This document shows, piece after piece, positions 21,891-33,868 of a stretch of DNA of 64,000 bases. The notes below the pieces were generated by a model that had not been told where the DNA came from, made no database searches, and was given only the letters and a program-made list of their open reading frames with translations. The stretch comes from Apophysomyces variabilis (lineage: Eukaryota; Mucoromycota; Mucoromycetes; Mucorales; Mucoraceae). A program made the translations under genes and the position numbers. Within the stretch, counting starts at the first letter, position 1. Each line of letters starts with the position of its first letter. The stretch spans positions 186,398 to 250,397 of the forward strand of contig MZZL01000409.1 in the NCBI GenBank assembly GCA_002749535.1. The letters run 5' to 3'.

Positions 21891-22254
21891 CTTCCTTCCC
21901 GTCTCCCCCGTGCTCCCTTCTACTTTAGTTCCCCAATCCCAATGCCTCTACCTTTTCTCCCTCTTCCTCTCAAAAGTTTTTTTTTCCGCTTTATCTACGA
22001 GACCGAACCAGAGTGGACATGTTAAGAACGCAGCACTCACGGTTATAAAATCAAACAATAAACTTTAATGGAAGGTTTAAAATACTGTAAAACCAACTGG
22101 AAACAGGCACGGACTGCCAATAGGGTCTTGTGACTTTGTTACGGCAATGCGATTTTCCCTTTTCTGCTCAGGCCAGGAAGGAGCTTGCAATTTTCAATTG
22201 AAAACGCAGTCAGACCACTTCCTTGATCGGCTTTGTTTTTGCCTTTACCCGGCC
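21891..22254. other. Intergenic: end of mobile island and TMEM242 leader
   Basis: A C/T-rich stretch to about 21990, then AT-rich sequence. The coding frame upstream of 22255 is open but I start at the ATG there, since the preceding in-frame codons lack conservation cues. Confidence 0.4.
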
Positions 22255-22843
22255 ATGTCGACAGCACTTCCTCATCAACGTTCCGAACCTTCAGCATTCA
22301 CCACGCGAAGTCTACTTTTAGGATCTGCTGGTGCTTTTGGAGCTGGTCTCCTGGGCGCCATTTGGTATACAAAGAGAAAACAAGCACGAGAAATGACAGC
22401 TGAAGCAGCAATACCAGCAGCAGAATCATTACCTAGATCGGCTCCATCGAAGCCTGCACAGGCTGGTCCTGTTGTTACACCAAAAACTTCTACTTATAGG
22501 CCGCCTAAAATGACAGCAGCTGAATATGCAGTGGCTAAACGTGACGCTACCTTTTTCGCTTTCAAAACCCTCGGCTACGGAACCTTGTTGGCTTTTGGCG
22601 GCGCCGGACTCTTAGCAACCACAGTGGGCTGGTGGCTGGATGTCAGAAATGTAGGTCGATTATTTGGGACTTACCTGTCCGTAACTGACCCTTGTCATGA
22701 ATCAGTTTAAAGAATTTTCGGACAAACTCCAAGTGATCGTACCTCGTCAAACTTCACGTCTCCGACAACTTCTCGGTGGCAAAGAATTTGTGATGAGAGA
22801 AGATGAACAAAGAGAGTTGGATTCGCTTGAATTGGATGATTAG
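22255..22843 (+). CDS. TMEM242-like two-helix membrane protein
   Basis: Exons 22255-22650 and 22706-22843 give 177 aa. Two transmembrane helices are visible: LLLGSAGAFGAGLLGAIWY near the N-terminus, and the stretch after KTLGYGTLLAFGGAG near residue 110. The block ALGxGTLLAFxGxG..VGWWLDVRNFKEFSDKL followed by VIVPRQ resembles vertebrate TMEM242, where a similar ALGWGSLYA..ALGV..MNDFRSKMQ..FP pattern occurs. The family is mitochondrial and has been linked to ATP-synthase c-ring and complex I assembly. The middle linker is Ala/Pro-rich, and the C-terminus is acidic. Confidence 0.7.
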
Positions 22844-23283
22844 AGAAAGATAAAACTCTTCTCTTAATCTTTTGCTTTAGTTATTTATTGCTTGTACGGC
22901 TGATAACATTCGATCTCATGGAAAAATCCTGGCATATGCTAATTTGCAATGGGCTGACTACATAATTCATGTCTCAATCTTGGTTAAAAAGGAGTAAATA
23001 GAATGTCATAGGCAAAATAAAGTCATAGAAGTGGCTGCCGCTATTTAACATCATGTTATGGAATCTGACTAGCCTTTCAGATTCCCGAGAGACAAATTGC
23101 TGATAGGGCTCTTGGCCCACAAAGGAAAGGTTCTGAAACTGATAATTTTATGGTACATAGAGAAAAGTAATTGGCGTTTGCCTTGAGCGCACAGTAAACA
23201 ATGGCAATTGATCAATGAGAACTAGAAGGTCAGACCTTCTTAATGACAGGCTCAACTATGCTGGTGAATTTGTAGCCTTTATT
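22844..23283. other. Convergent intergenic region
   Basis: It lies between the 3' ends of the TMEM242-like gene and SF3B3. AT-rich, no further signal. Confidence 0.45.
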
Positions 23284-26200
23284 CTAGAACCCAGAACGCA
23301 CACGCATATCTTCAATCTTCTTTTGCACCTCAGGAACGGATCTATCCAATTCATCTGCTATCATACGTCTCTTTTCTGGTGAGAGTGAATTAAACTGTTC
23401 ACACAGATCGCCATCAATTACAGATTTGACAGGCGTGTAATAGCCACGATAAGCCAGATGGTCTCGGCCTGCGAGTGGTGGCGCTTCTCCGCGCATGTGC
23501 ATCTCCAGCATTTGGAAGAACTCGACGTCCTCTTTGGAAACAAATGGTACAAAGATGCTGATAGATCCCAAAAATGTCGTTGCTAGTAATATTTCGCGTC
23601 CGCCCGATATTAATGTAGTGCGATGAACTGATGTGATGATATCGCCCATAAAGTAATGGCAAATATTGTCAATCTAATAATGATACATTGATTAGTCAAT
23701 TTGTTCCATACCCCCAACAAGACGTTTCCATACTTTGTTAGCTGCTCCTTGTAGATAACCCTTCTCGTAAAAAATCCTATTGCCTGTTGTATCTTCATCA
23801 ATTTCCTGGCTAGTTTGCGGTGATAACCGGCAAACAAAGAAGTTCCCAAATTTATCGCCACCAGCCATGGTGTCATAATCAATCATTGCCGTGGCTGTAG
23901 TCCAACGAGGAGCTGTATCATCTGCAAACACTGCAATACGGTTTTCCGATCGTTTATACACCGCATAATGGATAGACTCTTGGATATCTCCTGCAATAAT
24001 GCGATCACCTTGTGTATGTAGCGAGACAATGGTGTTGGGGATACTCTAATATCTGCATCAGCGCTTGTAGTGCGGATAGGATTCTTACCCTCGATTCGCA
24101 CTTTCGCAGCATCTTCTTCTTACCGAGATCATAGATTCGCAGAGATTTACCGACGCCAGCCAACAATCGCCCTTGAAAACCGAGTAGTGCCATAGGAATA
24201 TCATCTACCGGCGTCTTATGAACAAGGAATAGCTGGAGTCGGCCGGTCTGATCAACAAGGATTCTATATACACGAAGAAAACCGGTAGAACATGATCGTG
24301 GTTGCAAGACGACATCTTTGCCTGTACCAACGACTACAAATTGCTCTTGCGAATCCACTGAGTGCACATTCGTTCGGAATTGTACCATTGTAACACTGAA
24401 CGCGGCTTCGTTCTCTTCCAATTCAATCTGATGCAATGTTTCGCCCTGGAAAGGTTCGAGCAAACGAATACAACTAGCCCATTTGCCTGGAACATTTCGT
24501 ACGTGTCCGAATTGAACAGGATCCAAATTTGTGATCTCTTCATCTATCTCGAAACCTTCTTGTTCCTAAACACGAATAAATCACGAATTCACTACTCTTA
24601 CGGTCAGATATACCTTGACTGCGAGTTCCTTAGTCTTCTCTTCCGGAGAAAAGGTAGCATGGTCGCTTTCAACTATGACAAACGTCTTGGATGATGCATG
24701 AAGAGCAAAACGTCGAGGAGTATATTTGAGAGGGATTGATATTTGATTAAACACCACTCCGAGCTTTTCCACAGTGAAAATTCTAAAGGAATGTCAAAAC
24801 ACTTGGCTTCATTACCAGCATTATTACCTCAAGGTGTTTCCCGCCACTGCAACAATACCTTCAGCACATTGCTCGCTGGCAAATGCGCTACCTGATTCCA
24901 GCATTTCGTAGCTTAAGGGGGTGAGATAGAGACGGTTTTGATAAGTATAGTTCACCCAAGGCTTCGTTGACAACGCCAGTACTGCAGGCCTTCCTTGAAT
25001 ACTGATCTTGTAAAGCCTGACGCTGCGTGCACCAATGAATCGAGTGCGCGTATCAGACAGTTGTCCAGTGACAGTATCCAGAATGGTTCTCAGTAGAACG
25101 CCGTTGGTAAGACCGATATTGAGATACTGAGTGCCGTGTCCACGCTCAATACCGGTGTCTAGCATTTCAATAATACACAAACTAGAAGGGATGCCTTGCA
25201 TTGCTTGCATAGAGACGGACTCTAAGCAAGAATCTGGATCTAAGCTGAGAATACGAACGGTCTGATCGTCACATCCCACTGCTAAGTATCGCGATCGCTG
25301 TCTGCCTTCAGGTACGTCACCGACTGCCAGGCATGTCACATTTGAAGCCATCTGTTTTCTGTCTTGATGTTCGTTCAGTTGACCCATATTATCCAATTCG
25401 AAATACACAATCTCGCCGCCAGACAACGCAATCACAATTTGTCGGTTATTCGTAGCAGCGTTTACAATAGTTTGACCTCCCGGAGTTCTCCACTCATTTA
25501 CACGGCGATCCGCACGGATATGTCGGATACCCTGAGGATACACTTGAACCAAAGCATCTTCACCTAATTGCTGCACTGCGATTGTTGGAGTTCCTGACAA
25601 GAAGCCCGTATCCGTTACTTCCTCCACTGTTTCACCAATAGAAAGAACAAGTGTCTCATTCACAAACGACACAATGATATAAGCATGGAATTGGTCATCG
25701 TTTCGCAGCTTTGTGGTCCAAACAGCACTAGGATTACCGGGTAACTCGCTCACCGCCAGCTCTGCTGCTTCTAATCCCTGATTCAAAATACGAAGGGAAG
25801 ATCGAGAACCACGACCACATAGTCCATAAACGCGGGGCGTATCCTCATCAGCCAGGTTAAGGACCTTCGCGTCCATCAAAGGTGCCAAGGATTCCAATTC
25901 ATCCACGAGTATCAGGTTTTTCAGCGGACGGGGCTTAAAGTAAACTAGTGGTGTCTCTTCTTGATTAGCTTCCGCTTCCATATAATCAGCTGAGGAAATT
26001 TCCGGATCGTCAGGATCGTCACCAAGCTTCTCGAATGAATAGTGATGACTATCCTATGTTCAGTTCGATTTGTTAACCGCATCAAAATAAAACTTACTGA
26101 TTGCCAAATTCGTTAGCCACGAATAAGAAACCACTCTTTAAGATACAAAGTGCCGACGCAACAGGGATAGTGTCAAAGTATTTGATTGTCATACCCTGAA

Positions 26201-27262
26201 CATCCCCTTCAGAATGTTCCATTGTCACTTTATACAAATCACCTTCATCAGACTGCAAGAGGAAAAAGAATTGCGTTTGCTTATTGATCTTCATCTTGTG
26301 GACAGCATAGGTAATAATGATAATCCCTCTCGTGGGATCCTCAAGCGGCTGTGCACGGCGTGGAATGGGAATGCGATGCTCTGGTACGTCCTGATGTTTG
26401 TATGTAATGAAGTTTTCGGTACACACGAGAACGCCTGATGGACCATCATTGCCTCCAGGAACTACAGGCTACTTAAGTAACTACTTTATAACTAACTTGG
26501 CTTACCAGGGATTAGCATATTGGCATTGGAATCAACTGCTTCTGACCATTTTCTGACGACGTGGTTCAGACCAAGATCCAACTCGTAGTACGTCAACATC
26601 TTCTCCGCGTTCTCCAGGGCTTCATTTGTCGCATCTGTGTCGATATCAGAATAATCCACCTCTAGAGCTGCAAATACGGGGTTTTCAAATCCAACATCAA
26701 GACCGACAATGTGATGGATCAACGTATGACTTTTATGAGCTTCGAGAGGCGACGAGATTGTCAACTTCGCAGCAGAATCACGGTTAAGAATATAAACAAG
26801 CTTTTGTTTCTCAACGGCACCAATCATGACCGCTCTGCCTTTCGGATCAGTAGCAAGATATTGACCCGGAACAATACGTCGAGATCCAGTTTTGCCATAT
26901 GTCTCTTGATGCACTTTGTCAAAGGTGTTTTTGACAGGATTATATTCCAGAATAACGATGCGGCCGGAATCAGAACCAACAACAATGTAATCTACCAAAT
27001 ACTTCAATATGTTGAATGTAGAAACAGTGTGCTAACCTTTTGTTGCGCCAGTCAGCCGAAAAGGGACGATGCTACGGATCAGTCCGAACACTTCATGTGA
27101 AAGCAAGGTGTGCACCTTTCCCGTATCCGGATCTGGTTTCAACAATTCCAAGCGCGTCTGCCGAGCAACGATGATCTCTTGCTGTTTTGTGCCTGAGAAG
27201 TTGCCATGAATAGCTTGATTTATGGCAGTCGTGGGACTGAGAGTTAAGTTGTATAGAAACAT
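23284..27262 (-). CDS. RSE1: Splicing factor 3b subunit 3 (SF3B3/Rse1/SAP130)
   Basis: A WD40-type triple-propeller protein of the U2 snRNP SF3b complex that helps recognise the branch site. Exons on the minus strand: 27262-27037, 26991-26506, 26461-26098, 26048-24828, 24782-24614, 24565-24089, 24045-23734, 23673-23284; 1214 aa (human 1217). The N-terminus [14 protein letters not shown], the block [14 protein letters not shown], the middle region [14 protein letters not shown], and the C-terminal CPSF-A domain ([14 protein letters not shown] through [13 protein letters not shown]) are all highly conserved in this family. All seven introns are GT-AG with agreeing phases. CPSF1 and DDB1 share the fold but differ at these blocks. 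Confidence 0.96.
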
Positions 27263-27509
27263 CGCGACTTCCTGTTATCTCGACCACTTTGAACCGTGTA
27301 GGATGCCGTTTTTCTTCCGTTGTCAGCAAAGATCTAAGTAATGGAAAGATCCAAAAAAGTGAAGCGCTGAAATCCAACGCTGGACGAACCCAATGACGTC
27401 AGTAGAAAACGATTTCAGTTTCCGGATCATCTACCATTTAATCGGGACCGTTTATCGTTGAATCAATCTGTAATTGGCAGCAGGCGTCCCATTTACTTTT
27501 ATTATAATA

Positions 27510-27728
27510 ATGGAAGCAGTGTCAAGAGATAATCATATGAATGCCTTGGGCGACATTTTCAACTTCTATTATCAACTTGCTCATGTGGACAACACGCCTA
27601 CCAAGGTAATCCACTCATAGCAAAGCCTTCAATCCAATGTTCAGAAAGCAGGTCAATATGTTGTTGTAAGTTGGGACTGGAAATATAATGTGAGCACAAA
27701 GAAATCATCACCTCTTCTTGGATCTTGA
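27510..27728 (+). CDS. Possible mini-gene divergent from SF3B3
   Basis: An ATG at 27510 opens MEAVSRDNHMNALGDIFNFY and ends in a donor at 27606. The intron to 27644 is 39 nt. The second exon reads KAGQYVV and then either continues to TGA at 27728 (59 aa) or uses the perfect GTAAGT donor at 27666. The second choice would splice to 27735 and give about 45 aa. No family was recognised. Confidence 0.35.
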
Positions 27729-27839
27729 TAGACTAGGCCAATGTTTCATTGAGATAAACTATTTATTAAAGTTTTTAAACCTGTTTGCCATGCGTTCATG
27801 TATAATGTTGAATATTACAGCTCAATTTACATATGGTTA

Positions 27840-30482
27840 TTAAAGATAAAATGCTTTCAGTGCTTCGACCTGATACCGTTTACGAATCACATCCATCTCC
27901 TCTTCATACTTCTTGCGCACTTTCTCCATGACTATTTCACATTCTCTACTGTATCGTTCCTTAAGGTCATCTAATGTATTCTGCATTTGCTGCGACCAAT
28001 CATCTACTAAAAGGATCAGCACTATGTATCATAGGGCATCCTATACATCATACCATTGTTAGCGCTGTCAGAATGTGAAAAAGTAATAGTAAGATTGTCG
28101 GCACGCTGCGATGAATCTGTCTCGGTGTCACTAGCAGACAAGAATTCTTCGTCTGACGATAGATGCTTATTTACAGTGGTAGAACATTCATCTGCCGTTG
28201 TACTCCCATTCTCAGTACTTGTTCTTGAACGACTCGCTGTTGGATAGATAAGAGGTGGAATTTTGAAAGCCTTCAAACATGAACTTTCAGTCAGAGCAGA
28301 AAAACTGCACGAACTTTACCTCTTTAATCCGTCTACGCGCCCGATTCCTCCTCTTATTTTCATTTCGTAACGAAATCTCAGGTCCGGAGAGGATTTTATT
28401 TGATATACGTTCAGTATTTGCGTCCTTGCTATCTGCAGGTGGTACCGAAACTTGTATGTTGATATTAGCCTCTGGTAAAGGTAGGGATTCATTTTCCTTC
28501 GTCTTTACAACTTCGGGGGCATGATCAGCTGTTAGTTGGGTACGTATCGCCTGTATGTTTTCCTTCGTCGCGTGTAAGTCTTGTTCCTGAAGTACAGTCA
28601 TGTCTTCAATAGGTTGCGCGTCCATATCAGACCCTGGTAATTCATCATTTCGCGTAAAATCATCGTCTTCTTCAACAGTTGAGCATGAGATCTTCGTTGG
28701 TACAAGTCGGGCTTTTTTGTTCTGTGGTAAGCTACTTGTTTCAGCTTTTTCCGGGAGCAGGCCTTCCATAACAGTGGAAGGATATGCATGGCGCTTTTTC
28801 CCAAATAATAAGGCTGATGCTGGTTTCGCATAGGAACCATCCCCCTTTGTTCCCTCTAGCTCTTGCAGTTCAAATCGGTATATGTGTTCGGTTTGTTCGG
28901 GTGATTTTATCCAGCTTGTAACGGTATCAACCGCCTGCTTGACTATGCGGTCCGAAATAGACGGCATTGGCCAGTTATTTGGCTGTACCAAAATCTGACC
29001 ACAGGTAGGATCCGAGTACCAAAATTTGCTCCAGTTACGATGTTCAACGGGTTTACTGACGACATACTTTCGTAATCGTTCTTCCACGCTTCCTAGCGTT
29101 GTCAACCAAAGCTTTCGTGAACACTGAATTTGCGAAAACACAATATCATTCGGTAGAATATGGGAGTCAAAAGCAATGAGTAGATCTGCTTTTAAGCTAA
29201 AGTTCGTCTAATACATGGAACACATAAATAGTTGGTTGTACCATACGCAATGTACCTGCTGTCCACCTGTTGGGCGGCGTCGCGAACTCACAAATACGCC
29301 GTACTCTTTTCGCCAATTGTCTGCGACACTGCTTATACGTTGGCACAAGTATCCAACCTCGGCGAAATAAGAATAAAGTGTAGTCTCCGTGTTCATCTCA
29401 TATACAATGATAACAATATCCATATCCTATACTGATTTATGAGTTTGAATCGTGGACAATTTTATGTGATTTACCATATGATTCCTACCAAAGGACTCCA
29501 GAAGCTTTCGCAAAAAATAGAATTTCCCGGAATACTTTTCTATCATAGCCGGTGCTACATGTGTGTCCAGTGGAGAGTTAAAAATATCCATCATTTTCTC
29601 ACACAGGATTTTCAGTGATCCACGGTAAGTGCCAAGCAGTTCATTGCATTCCGATACTTGGTATCCAGTCGGGCAGATCGGAATGGACCATGGTGGGATA
29701 CTGCTAACCATTGAAGTGGGTTTGCTGGAAAGATCAGACCGGTTGCTATGGGTGTTCTCGTGAGACTGGGACTTGATCTCTGGAGAGCGAGAATTCCGAA
29801 GAATGGAACTAGAAGCAGCTATATCCGGATGGATATCGGCGGTGTTTGGTGTGCGACTGGAAGCTTCCTGCCGGTTTCTCGCATTTTGTGCAGATTCCAT
29901 GGCAGATTTGCGCAATCTAGGATCTCGCTTTACTCCTAATGCTAGTTCTGTCAAGGACTTCTCAGTCAGAGGACCCCATATCCGATTTGCGTATTCTACC
30001 ACTTGTGTAGTAACAGGTTTCGTTGAAAGTACCGAGGCTAGTTTTTCCGGCGGATCAACCCAATCTAATCTGAAAGGGGTAGCAGGCAAGCTTCTGTCAG
30101 ATGGTCGTATCTGTAGAAGTTCATACAGTTCTACGCCACCTTGCTGACATTCCATGTCGAGATTGGTCCAATCAATGGTTTCTGCTGGCCATCGATCTTG
30201 TCTGACACCTCTTCGTTCATTGCCGAAAGATCGCGCTTCGTTTTGTCGACTTTGAATCAGTTTCCGGATAGCAATGTCTCGTTTCTTCTGGTATTTACGA
30301 AATTGGTCAGTGTACAGATTGACATTGAGGGTAATCGGGCGTTTTGCAGTTTGTTTTGACTTTTGGTGTAGTTTCTGCTTTTGATTCTTGCTGATATGTT
30401 CTTTAAGTTCTTGCTTCAACAGAGGGCGTGAACATAATGGTTGCAAGCATAAGAATTCAGCTCCTTTAGAATTTATCCCCAT
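27840..30482 (-). CDS. HDA1-complex subunit 2/3-like protein (tentative)
   Basis: Exons 30482-29475, 29426-29256, 29207-28320, 28270-28054, 28006-27840 give 816 aa with consistent phases. The N-terminal 250 residues are basic and disordered. A folded region then runs from about residue 275: helices around NSPLDTHVAPAMIEKYSGKF, then DIVIIVYEMNTETTLYSYF, SSRRRPTGGQQ, and ADLLIAFDSHILPNDIV. This order of an alpha/beta half-helicase ending in an ADLxIAFDS strand recalls the DNA-binding domain of Hda2/Hda3 (and Ccq1), partners of the class II histone deacetylase Hda1. Long acidic/serine linkers follow, and a C-terminal coiled coil (residues about 765-815) matches the Hda2/3 architecture. Identity rests on shape more than on signature residues. 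Confidence 0.5.
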
Positions 30483-31190
30483 TGGATCATGCAATAGTCA
30501 AGGCAATCGCCTGCGTGTTTGCGACTGTATTGGCTGTGAAAATCGTTGTCGAATACAAATTACTTAATTGTTTAAGGATTTTAACGTTCCGATCAGATAT
30601 TTCTTTGTCCCTTTCAAGATGGGAAATGAGATATTATTATATTCTTTGCTTAAAGAGACTTATTCATAGTATTTTATTCTCCCGCTTATCATTATCGTCT
30701 TATCGTACCGCATTTTATCAAAGACGGCCTCCGTATATGAAATGCACAATTAATCTCAATATGAATGAATTTGCTACGCGTCTACAAATTAGAGATCTAT
30801 TCCATTTTTACAGACAATTCTCTGACTGTCGTCCAACCACTAATGAAATGTTTACTGCAGGAGTTGATATTACTTGAAGTCGTCTACAATGACTGTATCT
30901 CCAGATTTCCTCGGAATGCAATATGATCCTGCAATTGACCGGTACGGTTGCAGTCGATAAAAGCAAAACGCTTAATAAAAGCACGACTAGACTCATGATT
31001 TACAAAACAAAAAAAGTACATAAATTTTTCGATCGGTGACAGTAATGAAAATCATAATTTTGTGCTATATTTTGCTTGATCCTGGTCATTTCCATCGGAA
31101 AACAGGTTGCAATTTCTGCTGTTACTAACCATAGACGGTCTTGCATATTATATCCGCTGGCTGGATATATGAACGCATAATGTAGGTTAA
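30483..31190. other. Intergenic, with a signal-peptide-like short ORF
   Basis: A minus-strand frame (30996-30808, 62 aa) starts MSLVVLLLSVLLLSTATVP, which looks like a secretion signal, and ends with a short tail with three cysteines. It could be a small secreted protein, but there is no other support. A plus-strand 131-codon frame overlapping it is judged chance. Confidence 0.3.
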
Positions 31191-31230
31191 ATAGAACGTA
31201 ATATAGAAGTTTTTCTTAGAAAAGCTATCA

Positions 31231-32175
31231 ATGACAAAAATAGAAGTTATATGTGCCCAAAAAACTTATTGCCCTCCATGACAAACCGAATGTCGTATGC
31301 ACAGACATAGATTTCGCGCAGGATAACGTGGCAAATCTGCCCGTACAGCAAAACACCAGCCTTTGAACCCTTTGGCTACCTGCAGAAGTTTCACGCAGCA
31401 CGGTTTATAAATCCATGGAAGCAAATATAACCTTTCGTTGAAGAAAGCTGACTTCCATTCTGCCAAAAGAAACAGCCCGGCAAAGATTGAAGAGCGGCAC
31501 GATTGGGTTTGTAAATGGGAAAGTACAGATATGAATTTTCCGACGAATTGCGTGTTTCTTGACGAGTCTGCTTTTGACATCAATATAAAACGCTCGAACG
31601 CTTGGTCCAAAAAAGGCACGGGTGCCATTGTTACCGGGCCTACTATACGAGCAAACACAGCGTCTATATTTGGGGGTTATCTCTGCCGCAGGTTTGATTG
31701 CACTCGGTGTAATTAAAAACCGAGACCTGCGAAGAAGAGAAAGGCTGAAGGATACATAAGCCCAGGTACCGTAACAGGCCACTATATCAGTTTCTTAAAA
31801 ATGACTTGTGATGAAATGGACAAGCATCCGCATATGAAAGGCTATTACATAGTCATGGATAATGCGCCCATTCATACGCATGTTAGAATTCTAGAACATT
31901 ATTGAAAACCAAAAAAGAAAACATAAGGAAGTATATTGAGCATGGAGGATATATATGTTTGTATCTTCCCGCTTACTCTCCTGAGTTCAACCCAATGGAA
32001 CAATTCTGGGCAGTGGTAAACAGTAAAGTTGAGCGTCATCGGTTTTTGTAGGAAGATACCTTGTCAAAAAGAATCACAGAACTCTGTAACAGCGTGGGGA
32101 AAAGTCATTTGAGAGACTTCGTTTCGAGTTTTTACAAGTGCTGGGATAACTGTCGAATAAAAGAATCCATATAAT
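31231..32175 (+). pseudogene. Degraded DD34E transposase, relative of the copy at 14161
   Basis: The catalytic landmarks remain: FLDESAFDINIKRSNAWSKK (about 31555-31615), GTVTGHYISFLK, VMDNAPIH (about 31855) and YSPEFNPMEQFWA (about 31975). The glutamate of the triad is kept, although I is M before it. There are several frameshifts, an insertion of about 45 bp after VMDNAPIHTH, and a stop after ERHRFL. Most of the N-terminal half is missing. Sequence from 31231 to about 31345 is similar at DNA level to 13985-14095 upstream of the intact copy, so the two are related elements. Confidence 0.88.
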
Positions 32176-32179
32176 AACC

Positions 32180-33198
32180 TCCAATGACTTCAAACCCAAT
32201 AGAATTCAGGAAAGTAACATGCAATGTTTTGTGTTTGAATATTTTTTCTTTATTTCATTAACCAACATGAACTTCCGGAGATGAAAGTTGCAATAAAAAA
32301 TCTCATTATGCAACGAAAAAGTTTGCAGTGTCATGACAACAGTTTGACAGTGTTGTTATAGTGAGCTAATTTACAAATTTGCAGTGTCGCACTGTTCAAG
32401 CTCGAGTGTCTTTCCAAACTGTGCCTTACAAGTCATTGATCTAAGAATTGACGCTCAAAATGCATGACTCTCTGTAATAAGAAAAAATACATTAGAGATT
32501 TTGATCGCGAGACTAGTTGGCTTGGAGACATTTCTAAAAAATGTGCATCAGGGTTGTATCAGGCATGCCTTACCTTATTGCATGTTGTATCAAGCTGTCT
32601 GGAAACCCACTTCCCATGCTTCAAACTCTTAAAGAGCATATCAGACAAAGGGCAGTATCATGGGCGTTCAGGTACTGCTCCTTGGGAAGGCTAACCTAAC
32701 AACCTCAAGTATTCGAGATACATGAGAGAACCTGCTTCCATGCTTCGGCATATGGCCATTAGACAAGTAGTTTTCATGCTTCAACTGTAGTCATCAGAGA
32801 AGGCACAGTATCATGAACGTTCAGTATCGCTTTCCAGAAGGAAAATGGATAGCTACTAATCTCAAGCATCTCCATGTTGCTCTAACGAAAAACAAACGGA
32901 AAGAAGAACCGGAAAAATACAAAAAAAAGAATTTTTTTCTCACACTGATGGTGCACAGTCTTGTGGTCCTCTCCTTTCTTTTCCATTCACAGAATAGATA
33001 GCTTATGTCTGGCCAAAAAAAAGGATCTTTCCGATCAATCATCATCAACGCAAGCAAGGAAACAGCCCGTCATATCTAGCGACATTCAACCGGAATGCGA
33101 GCACAAAGATTCCTTGATAATGAAGACAGACGCTGAGGAATCTGGTATTTTGGACAAGCATCAGGCAATGGCGGGCTATCCTAATATCATCAAGTCAC
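32180..33198. other. Gene-poor region with degenerate repeats
   Basis: Two diverged copies of a block of roughly 70-75 bp (CATGCTTCAA ... CAGTATCATG ... GTTCAG) lie at about 32617-32690 and 32775-32845. An open frame over 33060-33218 has a coding look (charged, SDIQPECEHKDSL) but no start. Confidence 0.4.
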
Positions 33199-33378
33199 CA
33201 TGGACAAGGCGCGCTTAGATCAAGCGCTGAACATCTACCAGCAAACGGAAGACCTTAAGCTCTTTTGGTTGGAACGCACACGTAAAAAGAACCAGTACGG
33301 GAAAGAAGCGCTGCACACATCGCAGGAAATTCGCATGTCATATAGGATGCGAGTTTTCCGAGATTTGCGTGGCGTTTG
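33199..33378 (+). CDS. Short charged ORF, uncertain
   Basis: A 59-aa frame beginning MDKARLDQALNIYQQTEDLK, helical and basic. It overlaps the end of another open frame, so a frameshifted remnant of one gene is possible. Further downstream (about 33530-33660) a Glu/Pro/Ser-rich stretch also looks coding. No family was recognised. Confidence 0.28.
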
Positions 33379-33868
33379 ATTACTCGAGCTATAGTACATC
33401 TGTACGACCTGTAATGCGATCTATACGAATTACGCAACCTATGAGTTTTTGTCCCACAGTGAAATCTAGACGCTCACGATGCGTGCGGTCAATTATCCAA
33501 GATGTCGTTGATTAAGAAGCAGGCTTGCTCAATCTGCAAACGAGGAAAGAACCAGCAGAACCAGACGCGCCTGATCTGTCTCTCACAGATGATGCTACAG
33601 CAAGCAAAGCGCTTTCCGAATCCACGACACCCAAACCGGTAAACAACCTTTTAGTAGGATCCAGATAGAATTATTGTAAATAGAAAGCTTTAATGAAATG
33701 TACAATGCTCAACAATGCTCATTCATGCTTATTCAAATTATTCTGGTTTTGTTCTATACATGTTAGCGGATAGTAAGGGGTGGAATTTCTGTCGGATGGA
33801 TAAATGTTTAAAGGTAAGAAGCCTAGAGAAAGGTTTGATTTTAGTCAACCTAACCTAATCTACTCCAT

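Noticed and set aside
30482..30877. 131-codon plus-strand ORF upstream of the HDA-like gene
   Set aside because: No domain, AT-rich composition and overlap with the probable promoter.
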